The notes under the pieces: generated by a model
The model's database searches: none
Seen by the model: the letters and a program-made list of their open reading frames with translations, nothing else
Told to the model about the DNA's origin: nothing
Source: Mycobacterium sp. DL440
Lineage (GTDB): Bacteria > Actinomycetota > Actinomycetes > Mycobacteriales > Mycobacteriaceae
NCBI RefSeq assembly: GCF_011745145.1
Contig: NZ_CP050191.1
Coordinates: 3,923,327-3,987,326 of the forward strand
Reading direction: 5' to 3'
DNA: 64,000 nt
Shown here: positions 1 to 8,696 of the stretch, piece after piece
Layout of the letters: each line of letters opens with the position of its first letter
How positions within the stretch are numbered: position 1 is the first letter of the stretch
Translations under genes and position numbers: made by a program

Positions 1-795
1 GTCGATCATGCGGCCTGCTTCGGTCAGTCGCGCGAGCTCGGCGACGAAGTCCGCCTTGTGATGCAGGCCCGACACGATGACCTCGGCGTCGGGGCGGGCG
101 GCGGTCAGTTCACGCGACATCGTCGCGGCCGCCACCGCAAACTCATCCGATCCGCCCCGGTAGTGCGTGGTGTGAGCAACCCAGATGACCGGCGCCGCAG
201 TCTTTTCCGGTGTCACACGGGCGAACGGGATGCGTGCGTGCTGCCCTCTCGGGATCCAGGCACCGTAATTGCCGACCAACTCCAACATCTCGGACCGGTC
301 CAAATCGAACACCCGCATGCTGGTCGCCGGTGGACTGTAGAAATGCAGGGTCAATCCACCGTCCAGGCCGGCCATGTCGTGGATGACGTCGCTGGTGATG
401 GTTGTGATCTCACCGCTGAGATGTTCGGAGCTGCTGGTGACGGTCAACCGTGGACCATCCCAACCGAACCGCCGCTCCTCGAACCGCCCCTCCAGGACGA
501 TGACGAAACCGGCTGCCCCGCCATGGTCGTGCGGAGCGCAGCGCTGTCCAGGCCGCCACCGGGCCAGCATGATCTCGACGTCGTCGTCGACCCGCAGAAT
601 CGTCCGGGAATAGGGCTCACCGTCATTCGGGCCGGCCGCCAGCGTGGCCAACTCATGCCGTGCGCCGGCCGCCCGGGCCAGCAGTTCGGTCCCGGGAACC
701 TCTCCCCTGACCGCGACCCCGGCCAACGCGTCGAGCAGCGAATCCAATCCGGCCCGGTCGTCGCGCCGGGCGGGGAGGTGCGAAATCGTGGTCAT
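1..795 (-). CDS. Cysteine dioxygenase-type cupin protein (C-terminus outside window)
   Basis: The reading frame is open from an ATG at 795 to the window edge (265 codons, no stop), so the gene is cut at its C-terminus. Residues 80-110 carry a cupin H-D-H motif (H89, H91) followed by a second cupin strand, and a later LHFYSPP stretch matches the LHLYSPP signature of bacterial cysteine dioxygenases, which oxidise cysteine to cysteine sulfinate using a non-haem iron. From about residue 200 the protein continues into extra sequence (IWVAHTTHYRGG onward) not expected in a single-domain dioxygenase, so it may be a fusion. No clear ribosome binding site is visible. The next gene (906 onward) is divergent, so promoters for both should lie in 796-905. 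The family is fairly sure, the substrate is not. Confidence 0.75.
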   Translation of the reverse strand, partial: MTTISHLPARRDDRAGLDSLLDALAGVAVRGEVPGTELLARAAGARHELATLAAGPNDGEPYSRTILRVDDDVEIMLARWRPGQRCAPHDHGGAAGFVIVLEGRFEERRFGWDGPRLTVTSSSEHLSGEITTITSDVIHDMAGLDGGLTLHFYSPPATSMRVFDLDRSEMLELVGNYGAWIPRGQHARIPFARVTPEKTAAPVIWVAHTTHYRGGSDEFAVAAATMSRELTAARPDAEVIVSGLHHKADFVAELARLTEAGRMID

Positions 796-905
796 GTCGG
801 AACGATGACGCCGACACCTTGCGGGATTCTCAACGGATCCTTGCGGTCGCGCCGCGCGGCGTCACAATGGGATGCGGACGGCGCCGAACACCGGGAAGGC
901 TTGTG

Positions 906-2039
906 ATGAGTGAATCTCGTCTCGGGTTCGGCCTGTTGGGTCCGCTGCAGGTCACCGTCGACGGAACGCCTGCGGCGCTGGGTACGCCCAAACAGCGCGC
1001 GGTGTTGGCTGTCCTGCTCATCAACCGCAATCGGGCGGTCAGCACCGAATCGCTGATCGACGCCGTCTGGGACGGCGAGCCCGTGCCCGCCGCCCGCGCC
1101 ACCATCCACACCCACGTGTCCAACCTGCGCCGGCTGCTCGGCAGCGCCGATGGGGAAACGCATTCGGCACTGGTCAAAGCGGCTCCGGGGTATCGGCTCA
1201 ATGTGCCTGCCGGGAGTTGCGATCTGGACCGGTTCATCACCGAGAAGTCCGCCGGGATCAACGCCGCCGCGGCTGGACGTTTCGAGGCGGCCGGCACGCA
1301 TCTGTCTGCGGCGCTGGCGCAATGGCGCGGCGACGTCCTCGAGGATCTACGCGGATTCCGATTCGCCGACACCTTCGCCGCGGCCCTGGCCGAGGACCAC
1401 GCTTTGGTGCACACCAGCCGCGCCGAGGCCGAGATCGCTTGCGGGCGGGCCGCGACCGTCATCGCCGATCTCGAAGATCTCGCCGCCAGGCATCCGTACC
1501 GCGAACCCGTATGGGCCCAACTGATCACCGCCTACTATCTCGCGGAGCGCCAGTCCGATGCGCTGGACGCCTACCGGCGCGTGAAATCCGTACTGGCCGA
1601 AGACCTCGGCATCGACCCCGGGCCCACCCTCAGTGCACTGCATGCGCGCATCCTGCGTCAGGAGCGCCTCGACATCCGGCAGGTCGCCATGGCCACCGCC
1701 GCGCGCACCGTCAGCGCCGGACGCACCGCCGCCGGCCGTGGTTCGTCGGCCGCCGCGCTGCGCGATGCCGACGGACGCCGATACCCGCTGAAGCCGAACG
1801 TCACCCGGATCGGACGGTTACCCGACAACGACATTGTGCTCGACGATGCCGAGATCAGCCGCCACCATGCCGTGATCATCGACACCGGAAGCAGTTTCGT
1901 CATCACCGACCTGCAGTCGGCCAACGGTGTGCAAGTACGGCAGGAACGCATCCGCCCCAGCGCCACCGTCGGCGACGGAGACCAGATCCGCATCTGCGGC
2001 CGTGAGTTCACCTTCGAACTTCAAAGCGCTGCACCGTGA
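906..2039 (+). CDS. EmbR-like SARP-family regulator with FHA domain
   Basis: This 377-aa regulator has a winged-helix SARP DNA-binding domain (residues 1-95), a bacterial transcriptional activation domain (about 100-250) and a C-terminal FHA domain (about 300-365, with GRLPDNDIVLDD and SRHHAVI). That is the EmbR architecture; in M. tuberculosis EmbR is phosphorylated by PknH and controls embCAB. The ATG at 906 is chosen because GGGAAGG lies 6 nt upstream; a GTG at 903 is too close to it. The stop overlaps the next start in a GTGA, so the two genes are probably co-transcribed. A Ser/Thr kinase gene lies convergently just beyond, which makes a kinase-FHA pair likely. Targets in this species are unknown, so the embR symbol is withheld. 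Confidence 0.85.
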   Translation: MSESRLGFGLLGPLQVTVDGTPAALGTPKQRAVLAVLLINRNRAVSTESLIDAVWDGEPVPAARATIHTHVSNLRRLLGSADGETHSALVKAAPGYRLNVPAGSCDLDRFITEKSAGINAAAAGRFEAAGTHLSAALAQWRGDVLEDLRGFRFADTFAAALAEDHALVHTSRAEAEIACGRAATVIADLEDLAARHPYREPVWAQLITAYYLAERQSDALDAYRRVKSVLAEDLGIDPGPTLSALHARILRQERLDIRQVAMATAARTVSAGRTAAGRGSSAAALRDADGRRYPLKPNVTRIGRLPDNDIVLDDAEISRHHAVIIDTGSSFVITDLQSANGVQVRQERIRPSATVGDGDQIRICGREFTFELQSAAP

Positions 2040-2890
2040 CATCCATTCGCAGCGGCCGGCTGTGGGCCCTCATCGCAGTTTTCGCGGCGCTCGCGCTCGT
2101 CGCGGGGGTACTCATCGGAACGCATCGCACCGTCCGCCCGAGCACGCGGAGCGCGGCTCCCACCGCGTCGCTGGCCGCCGAGTTCGCCCAGTTGGAGCCC
2201 GGGCTGCACGCCACGGCGGGGATCGCGCTCAGCGGCGTCGACCCCGGTCAGGAGCCAATGTTGTTGGGACAGTGGCAGAGCGGCCCGGCCTGGTCGACGA
2301 TCAAGGTGCCGTTGATCATCGCCGCGCTGCGCGCACAGGTGCCGCCACAGATCACCGAAGCGATGACCGCGGCCATCACCCAATCCGACAATGCCGCAGC
2401 CGAATCGATCTGGGACAGCTTGGGCACCCCGGCCGAGGCCGCAAGCAAGGTCGAGGCGGTCCTGCGGCAGGCCGGTGACCCGACGATCGTCCAATCGCAA
2501 CGCGTGCGGCCCGAGTTCAGCGCGTCGGGACAGACCGACTGGCCGCTGGTCGACCAGGCACGGTTCACCTCGGTGGCGGTGTGCGACAAGGCGAACACTC
2601 CGGTGTTCAACCTGATGGGCCGGGTCGAGCCGGATCAGCGATGGGGCCTCGGCACCATCGGGGGCAGCCGGTTCAAGGGTGGCTGGGGCCCCTCACCGAC
2701 GGGCGGTTACCTGGTACGTCAGATCGGGGTGCTGACCACCCCGACCGGAACGGTGGCCGTGGCACTGGCCGCGCTGCCGGCCTCCGGGAAGTTCGAGGAC
2801 GGCACCGCCGCGCTCACCACGATGGCCAACTGGCTGAAGCAACGGCTGGGGGCACTGCCCACCGGTGACTGCCCGGCTCACCAGAGGTAG
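2036..2890 (+). CDS. Membrane-anchored serine hydrolase of the class A beta-lactamase fold
   Basis: The 284-aa protein has an N-terminal membrane segment (residues 8-28), then a periplasmic domain carrying the three active-site motifs of the penicillin-recognising fold: S-x-x-K (STIK, S87-K90), SDN (117-119) and a KGG box near residue 223. It could be a carboxypeptidase or beta-lactamase relative. The canonical Glu166 region was not found, so true beta-lactamase activity is unproven. It starts at a GTG overlapping the stop of the SARP-FHA gene (translational coupling) and ends 13 nt inside the 3' end of the convergent kinase gene. A second protein of this family lies at 62764-63579. Confidence 0.75.
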   Translation: MTSIRSGRLWALIAVFAALALVAGVLIGTHRTVRPSTRSAAPTASLAAEFAQLEPGLHATAGIALSGVDPGQEPMLLGQWQSGPAWSTIKVPLIIAALRAQVPPQITEAMTAAITQSDNAAAESIWDSLGTPAEAASKVEAVLRQAGDPTIVQSQRVRPEFSASGQTDWPLVDQARFTSVAVCDKANTPVFNLMGRVEPDQRWGLGTIGGSRFKGGWGPSPTGGYLVRQIGVLTTPTGTVAVALAALPASGKFEDGTAALTTMANWLKQRLGALPTGDCPAHQR

Positions 2891-4299
2891 ACGCGGGCGT
2901 TCTTGCCGCCGGTGCAGGTGATCCAGCTGTCGCCCGGTAACTGCTGGCAGTGCATCAGGAAGTTGGAGCCGTCGCACAGCGCACCGGGCACCTTGCCACA
3001 GTCCACAGCACCTGGGGCCGACACCGCGCGCGGTAGCGGGCTTGCATTGCCGTATTCGGCCCAGTACGACGTCAGCACGCTGTTGGTGAAAAGGCATGAG
3101 GTTTCCGGTGTTCCGCGCCCGGCGCGACTCGCGAACCCGCTGGCCGTGGTCGCTGCGAATCCGTCGTCGCACGACTGGTGCAGGCTGCTCTGGTCGGGGC
3201 CGGTGATCAACGGTGGCACCGGGCCTCCTGGCTTCGCTGGGTCCCTCTCGGACGCGGCGGGAGGCGGCTCCGCGGGCTGTTCGGTGTTACCGGCGAGCAT
3301 GCCGATCACGACACCGAGGCCGCCGAGGATCAGCGCGGCCGCCACTGCGATGACGGTCGGCAGCACCCAGCCCCGCCCGCGCGGCGGCTGTGCAGGCTCG
3401 GCCGGTTGATGCGGTGGTGGACTGACCATTGGCGCGGCGAGCGTCGGCGCCTGGTGCGGCAGGGTCGACGGCGCCGATCCGGCCAGCAGCGCACGTTGTG
3501 CTGCACGTCCCAATCCGCCTGCGGACCCGTATCGGTCGTCGGGGTCCTTGGCCATGCCGCGCGCCACCACATCGTCGAAAGTCGTGGGCACGGTCGGATT
3601 TGTGGTGCTGGGCCGCGGGGGCGGCGCGGAAATGTGCGCGGCGAGCACGCTTTCCAGATTGTCGCCGACGAACGGGGGATGGCCGGTCAACGACTCGTAC
3701 AACACACACGCCAGCGAGTACGAATCGACCGCCGGCGTCACCGTCTGACCGGTGAACCGTTCGGGCGCCATGTAATTGATGGTGCCGATGCGGGAACCCT
3801 CGGTGGTCAACCGGCTGTCGCCCGCGCTCTCGGCGATGCCGAAGTCGACCAGGTAGGCGAAATCGGCCGGCGTGACGATGATGTTCTGCGGCTTGATGTC
3901 GCGGTGGATCAACCCAGCCGCGTGCGCGGCGTCCAGGGCTGCGGCGATCTGGGTGGCGATGGCCACCGCCCGCGCCGGGGCCAGCGGACCGTCGGCGATC
4001 AGATCCGACAGCGTCGTACCCTGCACCAGCCGCATGTCGATGTAGAGGCTGCCGTCGATCTCGCCCCAGTCGTGGATGGGGATGACATGCGGTTCCTGCA
4101 GCACCGCGGCCGCATGCGATTCCCGCTGGAATCGGGTACGAAACGTGGCGTCGCTGGAGTACTGGTCGGCGAGGATCTTCAAGGCCACGGTCCGGTTCTT
4201 GTCCGCGTCGAAAGCCTCATATACCTCCCCCATCCCGCCCCTTCCGAGCAGGCGCGTGAGCGAATACTTGCCGAACGTCGTACCGACGCGCGAATCCAC
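2878..4299 (-). CDS. PknH-like transmembrane serine/threonine protein kinase
   Basis: This 473-aa kinase has a Hanks-type catalytic domain: glycine loop GRGGMGEVYEA (residues 19-29), catalytic Lys41, HRDIKPQN near 138, DFG near 157 and GTINYMAPE. A proline-rich juxtamembrane linker and one transmembrane helix (about 322-345) follow, then a roughly 125-residue outer domain with several cysteines that would be disulfide-bonded outside the cell, as in PknH sensor domains. An open frame extends to 4512, but the GTG at 4299 is preferred: GGGGAT lies 6-7 nt upstream and kinase homology starts right after it. The gene is convergent with the EmbR-like operon, whose FHA protein is the obvious candidate substrate. 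The exact Pkn orthologue is not settled. Confidence 0.88.
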   Translation of the reverse strand: MDSRVGTTFGKYSLTRLLGRGGMGEVYEAFDADKNRTVALKILADQYSSDATFRTRFQRESHAAAVLQEPHVIPIHDWGEIDGSLYIDMRLVQGTTLSDLIADGPLAPARAVAIATQIAAALDAAHAAGLIHRDIKPQNIIVTPADFAYLVDFGIAESAGDSRLTTEGSRIGTINYMAPERFTGQTVTPAVDSYSLACVLYESLTGHPPFVGDNLESVLAAHISAPPPRPSTTNPTVPTTFDDVVARGMAKDPDDRYGSAGGLGRAAQRALLAGSAPSTLPHQAPTLAAPMVSPPPHQPAEPAQPPRGRGWVLPTVIAVAAALILGGLGVVIGMLAGNTEQPAEPPPAASERDPAKPGGPVPPLITGPDQSSLHQSCDDGFAATTASGFASRAGRGTPETSCLFTNSVLTSYWAEYGNASPLPRAVSAPGAVDCGKVPGALCDGSNFLMHCQQLPGDSWITCTGGKNARVYLW

Positions 4300-4481
4300 T
4301 GTCGATCCCCCTGATCTATCGCGTACAGAGGCAGTATCGCCTTCGGGACCACGGGATGCAGATGATTGCCGTCCTTTTGACCGGTCAGGGGCTCCCGATC
4401 GCGGGCACGGTATCGGGTGGGCCCTTCGGCCCCTGATAGCCCGACTCAACTGACTTGGGTGCATCGTTCGCGAGTCTGAAG

Positions 4482-4516
4482 TTGTGTGCGAGTTTCGGCC
4501 GAATTCTCGCACACAA
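4482..4516. terminator. 11-bp perfect hairpin between kinase and cutinase genes
   Basis: Arms 4482-4492 and 4506-4516 (TTGTGTGCGAG and its complement) are perfect and enclose a 13-nt loop. The hairpin lies 20 nt downstream of the cutinase stop, so it could terminate that transcript. No T-tract follows. Its GCGAGTTTCGG and ACAAGCTCA segments recur upstream of the kdp locus (38109-38163), which suggests a dispersed repeat. Confidence 0.5.
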
Positions 4517-4535
4517 GCTCAGGTTGGGCGGCCGC

Positions 4536-5168
4536 CTACAGCTTGCCCGCAGCGAAATCGGCTGCCTGCGCGACCTTTCCGGACTGCACATAGGACACAT
4601 GGGCACCCATGTCCCAGCCGCCTTCCCAGCAGATCGGATCGCCCTCGTTGCACTGGGCGATGGAGTTGGCCGTGTACTGCGGTGCCAGCATCGGGAGCGT
4701 CTGCCCGGCGGCCAGCAGACCCGAGAAGCTGGTGAGCGGGGTACCGAACAGTGCGGTGGCCGCCACATGGTCGGCGACCTGCGGAGACGCCTCGTTGGTG
4801 GCCTTTTCGATCACTGCCGCGCCCTGTGAGTAACCGCCGAGCACCATCTTCGTATTCGGACAGCTGGCGGCGATGGACTCGATGAGTGACCGCGCCGCGT
4901 CAGTGCCGGCCGGGGTGCTGGTGTTGAAGTCATTGGTCGCCGGGTAGTCGACTGCCGCCGCGTCGACGGTGCGCGGCGCGACCCGCGACCGCAGATCGTC
5001 GACGAAGGGACCGCCGACACTGCCCAGGCCCGGGGGCTCGTTGGTGCCGCGGGCGAACACCACCTCGACGTCGGGGCACGGTGCCGCGGTGGCCGTCGCC
5101 GGCATGACGGCCGGGACAGCTGCGGCGAATGCCGCGAACGCCAGAATCAAAGCAGGCTTGCTGGTCAT
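4536..5168 (-). CDS. Secreted cutinase-family esterase
   Basis: This 210-aa serine esterase has a cleavable signal peptide (hydrophobic run to about residue 29, AXA-type end) and the cutinase nucleophile motif GYSQG with Ser114. A later D-P-I-C-W and GAH supply the Asp and His of the triad, and paired cysteines are present (residues 31 and 103, and two near the Asp), as usual in mycobacterial cutinase-like proteins. The family hydrolyses carboxylic esters such as lipids or cutin outside the cell. An upstream in-frame ATG at 5210 would place charged residues before the signal peptide, so the ATG at 5168 is preferred. It appears monocistronic. Confidence 0.9.
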   Translation of the reverse strand: MTSKPALILAFAAFAAAVPAVMPATATAAPCPDVEVVFARGTNEPPGLGSVGGPFVDDLRSRVAPRTVDAAAVDYPATNDFNTSTPAGTDAARSLIESIAASCPNTKMVLGGYSQGAAVIEKATNEASPQVADHVAATALFGTPLTSFSGLLAAGQTLPMLAPQYTANSIAQCNEGDPICWEGGWDMGAHVSYVQSGKVAQAADFAAGKL

Positions 5169-5285
5169 ACCGACCGATCGTAGGGCCGTTCCCCCGATCG
5201 GTGGACCCACGGTTCCGACGATTCATGGGCTGACCAGCGGACAGACTCGGCGGTTCCCAGACGGGATGGTGTTTTCAAGGATTCC

Positions 5286-5577
5286 GTGATCGGCGTGCGC
5301 GGCCACACCGAGGTCTCCCAAATCGAGAAGAGCCCGCGCGGCTACCGGGCCTGGAATACCGACAATATCGACCAGAACTTCTTCGCCGCGCTGAACACCC
5401 AGATCGTCGCGCCGCTGAAGAAGGGGGGCAGGCGCCGATGTGGGCATGAACAACGAGACCCTGCTGATCACGAAGAACCATCAGGGTCCCGGGTTCATCG
5501 TCCTCGCCAGCGACGAGAAGTCCGGCCTGACCCCGTTCGGCGTCAACAACATCGAGCGGTTGCTCGACAAGGGCTAA
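5286..5577 (+). pseudogene. Small unidentified gene broken by a frameshift in a G run
   Basis: From a GTG at 5286 the frame runs 48 codons with host-like third-position GC, to ...VAPLKKGG. It then loses its coding character exactly at a run of six G (5425-5430). The +1 frame continues as coherent protein (DVGMNNETLLITKNHQGPG and on to LLDKG) to a TAA at 5577. Removing one G joins the halves into a protein of about 96 residues. A strong terminator follows 16 nt later, as expected after a real gene. This is either a true frameshift or a homopolymer sequencing error. No family is recognised. Confidence 0.5.
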
Positions 5578-5592
5578 GCCTGCCTGTAAGCC

Positions 5593-5622
5593 CAACGGCC
5601 ACCCGAGTTCGGGTGGCCGTTG
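5593..5622. terminator. Strong hairpin terminator
   Basis: A perfect 12-bp stem (5593-5604 with 5611-5622, CAACGGCCACCC and complement) with a 6-nt loop lies just after the frameshifted gene and before the 3' end of the convergent glutamate synthase-like gene. It could serve both strands. Confidence 0.7.
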
Positions 5623-5675
5623 GTGTCACTGGGGGGCAGAGGCAACGGTTGGCATGGCGCTCCCTCCCGGAGAGA

Positions 5676-7274
5676 TCAAATATGTTGTGTTCCAACAGGT
5701 GTGAACGAGTCCGGCGCTGCGGCTTCCCAGTCCATCCGCCAGCTCTCCGGCGGTTCGCTCAGGAGCGCTCCTGCAGGCAGCCACTCGAACAGTTCGGCGT
5801 AGGACCGCTGTTCGGTGGCGGACAGCCGTTTCCGCAGTAGGTGAGGCGAAAGCTGCGCCGGGTCGGTGATGCCCATCGACGCCATCAAGCGCATCGCCTG
5901 CCCCACTGTCGCGCGCTGATACCGGAACACCCGTTGGCTCTTGTCGGCAACATCGAGGGCACGTGCCCGCCGCGGATCCTGGGTGGCCACCCCGACCGGA
6001 CAGTGGTTGGTGTGACAGCGCTGGGACTGGATGCAGCCCGTGGCCATCATCATCGGGCGGGCGGCATTGGTGTAGTCGGCGCCTTGGATCAGACGCTTGA
6101 CGATGTCGGTACCGGTGGCCACCTTGCCGCTGGCACCCACCCGGATGACGTCACGCAGCCCGGTGCCGACGAGTGCATTGTGCACCGTCATCAGGCCGTC
6201 CGTCAGCGGCAGGCCGACATGGTCTTCGTATTCCAGGGGTGCGGCTGCCGTCCCGCCCTCGGCGCCGTCGACGATGATGAAGTCCGGGGTGATGCCATCG
6301 GCGAGCATCGCCTTGCAGATCGCCAAGACGTCGACTCGCGAGCCGACGCACAGCTTGAACCCCACCGGTTTTCCATCGGCCAGTTCACGCAGCCGGGCAA
6401 CGAACCCGATCAGTTCCCGTGGGGTGTGAAACGTCGAATGCGCTGCCGGGCTGACGCATTTCTGACCCGCCGGCACGCCGCGATACCGCGCGATCTCCTC
6501 GCTGACCTTGGCAGCCGGCAAGACTCCGCCCACGCCGGGCTTGGCACCCTGACTCAACTTGATCGAAATGCACTTGACCGCGTCGTCGGCGGCCTTGTCG
6601 GCGAACTGATCCGGATCGAAGGCGCCGTCGCGCGTGCGGGTACCGAAGTAGCCAGAACCGATCTCCCACACCACGTCGGCCCCGCCCAGATGATAGGGCG
6701 TCAGCCCACCTTCACCGGTGTCGTGAGCGAAACCGCCGAGCTTGGCTCCGTTGTTCAACGCGCGTAATGCGTTGCCCGACAGGGCTCCGAAGCTCATCGC
6801 CGAGATGTTCATCAACGCCATGTCGTAGGGGTGCCGGCAGTCCGGCCCGCCGATGCGCGCCCGGAACGGTTCCGGCGGCTCGTCGATCGGTGCAGTCGAG
6901 TGGACGAGGTACTCGTAGCCCTCGACATTGATGTCACGCTCAGTGCCGTAGGACAGCTCGGCGGCGGTGCCCTTGGCCCGTTCGTATATCAACGATCGCA
7001 CGTCCCGATCGAACGGGCGTCCGTCGAAGTTGCGCTCGATGAAGTACTGCTGCAACTCGGGGCGCAGCGCCTCCAGCAGGTAACGCATATGCCCCACGAC
7101 GGGATAGTTGCGCAGCACGGAGTGCCGCCGCTGGATCAGGTCATAGCAACCGACCCCTGCGAGCAACACCGTCGCTGCGGCCAGGATCCACCAGCCCCAC
7201 GACCCGATGACCGCCACCACAACCAGGATCGCCGCCAACACCGTCAATGCCGCCACGGCGCCGAACCGGATCAT
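5676..7274 (-). CDS. FMN-binding glutamate synthase-family protein with membrane anchor
   Basis: About 532 aa. Two hydrophobic helices at the N-terminus (residues 4-50) anchor a glutamate synthase-type (beta/alpha)8 domain. Family signatures include SFGALSGNALRALN, CISIKLSQGAKPGVGG, a GAEGGTAAAP substrate loop, and a cysteine cluster CIQSQRCHTNHCPVG that matches the 3Fe-4S site of glutamate synthase. No glutaminase domain is present, as usual for these stand-alone proteins, whose substrate is generally unknown. The frame is open to a GTG at 7322, but the ATG at 7274 directly precedes the first helix; neither has a good ribosome binding site. Confidence 0.85.
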   Translation of the reverse strand: MIRFGAVAALTVLAAILVVVAVIGSWGWWILAAATVLLAGVGCYDLIQRRHSVLRNYPVVGHMRYLLEALRPELQQYFIERNFDGRPFDRDVRSLIYERAKGTAAELSYGTERDINVEGYEYLVHSTAPIDEPPEPFRARIGGPDCRHPYDMALMNISAMSFGALSGNALRALNNGAKLGGFAHDTGEGGLTPYHLGGADVVWEIGSGYFGTRTRDGAFDPDQFADKAADDAVKCISIKLSQGAKPGVGGVLPAAKVSEEIARYRGVPAGQKCVSPAAHSTFHTPRELIGFVARLRELADGKPVGFKLCVGSRVDVLAICKAMLADGITPDFIIVDGAEGGTAAAPLEYEDHVGLPLTDGLMTVHNALVGTGLRDVIRVGASGKVATGTDIVKRLIQGADYTNAARPMMMATGCIQSQRCHTNHCPVGVATQDPRRARALDVADKSQRVFRYQRATVGQAMRLMASMGITDPAQLSPHLLRKRLSATEQRSYAELFEWLPAGALLSEPPESWRMDWEAAAPDSFTPVGTQHI

Positions 7275-7451
7275 TGAGGAGGCATACCCGCGGTCGGCGG
7301 ATTTCAGGCGCGCTCCCGCCACCGCACAGCGAATCCACAGCCGGAGTTCGTCGACTCAGGCAGGTCATCACCACGACGATCCGGGCAAGGTATCGACCAC
7401 GTCGGAGAGGCCGCGACTATCCTCAGCTCCAAGCCTGGTGCGGTACGGAGG

Positions 7452-7847
7452 TCAGCGCGCGGAGCTCGCAACCGTCAGCAGCAGAACTGCCTCGTTGTAG
7501 GGAAATGCTCTGTAGAGCGGTAGGGAACGCCGTGTGACGAAAGCCGCGGCCTCGGCCTTGCTCATGACCTGTGGGTTGGTGAGCGCGACAACCCGTCCCC
7601 GCTTGCGCAGCATCGTCGGTCCGCCAGCCAGCACGTTCTTCAACCAGTCCGTCTGCGGGCCGTAACCGATGAGTGTGGCGTAGCCGTCGTGGGCCTTGAA
7701 TACCAAGAGGGGCGTTCGATATCGCTTACCCGACTTCCGCCCGACATGCTCAAGCGTCCCGAGGCTCGGAAGCCACGGTGTGATCGCGCGAGCCGCCGGA
7801 TTGGTGACTCGCTTGTTGAAATGTGCGATTCGTCGAGGGACGCGCAT
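7452..7847 (-). CDS. F420-type nitroreductase-family protein (DUF385)
   Basis: This 131-aa protein has the DUF385/Ddn pattern: HVGRKSGKRYRTPL followed by GYGPQTDWLKNVLAGG, which in the family forms the deazaflavin (F420) binding fold. Such proteins use F420H2 to reduce quinones or nitro compounds. Its 5' end faces the left attachment site of element A at 7961. A related gene lies on the other side of the foreign region (31897-32310), so the two paralogues were near neighbours, about 240 bp apart plus the tRNA, before the insertions. Confidence 0.85.
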   Translation of the reverse strand: MRVPRRIAHFNKRVTNPAARAITPWLPSLGTLEHVGRKSGKRYRTPLLVFKAHDGYATLIGYGPQTDWLKNVLAGGPTMLRKRGRVVALTNPQVMSKAEAAAFVTRRSLPLYRAFPYNEAVLLLTVASSAR

Positions 7848-7960
7848 TCTCGGAGCTTAGGTGTCGAGCTCGGCCACTACTGCGGGCGCGACTCGATTCA
7901 CCGGCCGCGACTCGGCCGGCTTGGCCGCTTCGGTAAGCCGCTCGAGCAGCAATGGCGTCG

Positions 7961-7985
7961 GTGCCCCCAGTCGGACTCGAACCGA
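7961..7985. repeat. attL core of element A (displaced tRNA 3' end)
   Basis: These 25 bp are identical to 18617-18641. They correspond to the tRNA T-arm half and acceptor 3' strand, read on the minus strand. Sequence identity stops at both edges (g versus c at the left, t versus c at the right), which fixes the size of the core. Confidence 0.9.
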
Positions 7986-8066
7986 TTTCGCCACCCTAAT
8001 CAGGACGCCGGAACGGCTCCTACCTGGGGAAACAGGTCACTGTAGATCAGTCCAGTTATATGTAAC

Positions 8067-8097
8067 TGTGGGTAGATTGTGGGCAAAATGTGGGCAA
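8067..8097. promoter_or_regulatory. Three tandem integrase arm-type sites (element A, left)
   Basis: TGTGGGTA, TGTGGGCA and TGTGGGCA occur at 8067, 8078 and 8089, so the pitch is exactly 11 bp. The last two plus spacer (8078-8097) are repeated exactly at 18527-18546 near the other end. Tandem short repeats flanking both att cores are typical arm sites for lambda-type integrases. The rest of 7848-8188 holds host flank, the att core and no gene. Confidence 0.75.
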
Positions 8098-8188
8098 GGC
8101 GCGGCCAACTCGGAGCTAGTATTGGTCCCCGCAAGGGTTCCCCCGTGAAAGCCTTTCCGCCCTTGGATGCCGTGGGAGGTGGCACGAA

Positions 8189-8353
8189 ATGAGCGCACTT
8201 GATAGCAGCACGCTCGGTACCCGGGTCGTGACCGACCTCGACCAGCTCGCGGAGTCGCGCGCGTCCTATCTGGCCACCTACGGGTATCGGATGCCCTTGC
8301 AGGACGCTGAGCGCGCTGCGGGCCTTACTGAGGCTGACATTTGGGAGGCGTGA
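8189..8353 (+). CDS. Small unidentified element A protein (54 aa)
   Basis: An ATG at 8189 with GGGAGG about 9 nt upstream opens a 54-codon frame ending TGA at 8353. The product (MSALDSSTLG..., ending LTEADIWEA) is acidic and soluble and resembles no family I recognise; the C-terminal DAERAAGLTEADI looks helix-rich. It is the first gene inside the left end and the only rightward gene there. Confidence 0.6.
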   Translation: MSALDSSTLGTRVVTDLDQLAESRASYLATYGYRMPLQDAERAAGLTEADIWEA

Positions 8354-8399
8354 CGCCCAGTGGCGTAGCGCTCCCACGTTGTGCACCGAGGCAAGGTGG

Positions 8400-8696
8400 T
8401 TAGGCCCAAAGATTCAGCGGCCAGACTGTCTGAGGGCTAAGCACCAGTATCTGCACTGATGAAATCCCAAGAAACAGAAGCGCACCGGCCCAAAACGCAT
8501 ACAGGCTGGGATTTCGCCGACGGCGCAACGTTACAACCGCGCCGCCTGCGGCGAAAATAAAAGCGACCACAAACGCAGTGCTCACGCCTAACGAGTAGAG
8601 GGCAGCGCCAAGGACGACGGCGAACACCGCGTATAGAGCGAGGCCAGCCAGAACGCCAAGGACGAGCCAACCCGTAATTGTCAACGCTCGCTTCAT
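8400..8696 (-). CDS. Small three-helix membrane protein, last gene of the T7SS-like operon
   Basis: The 98-aa product has three strongly hydrophobic segments (about residues 8-30, 36-56 and 66-88) separated by a short RRRR loop, so it is an inner-membrane protein. Its ATG overlaps the stop of the upstream 398-aa gene (ATGA), which indicates translational coupling. By position it could be an immunity or export partner of that protein; this is inference only. No sequence family is recognised. Confidence 0.7.
   Translation of the reverse strand: MKRALTITGWLVLGVLAGLALYAVFAVVLGAALYSLGVSTAFVVAFIFAAGGAVVTLRRRRNPSLYAFWAGALLFLGISSVQILVLSPQTVWPLNLWA

Noticed and set aside
3178..4314. Long plus-strand frame opposite the kinase gene
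   Set aside because: It is an antisense shadow produced by GC-rich third positions; the minus-strand kinase has full domain support.
7689..8148. Plus-strand frames crossing the left att site (SRTRTDFATLIRTP-like)
   Set aside because: They translate the tRNA fragment and arm repeats and have no coding bias or start signals.
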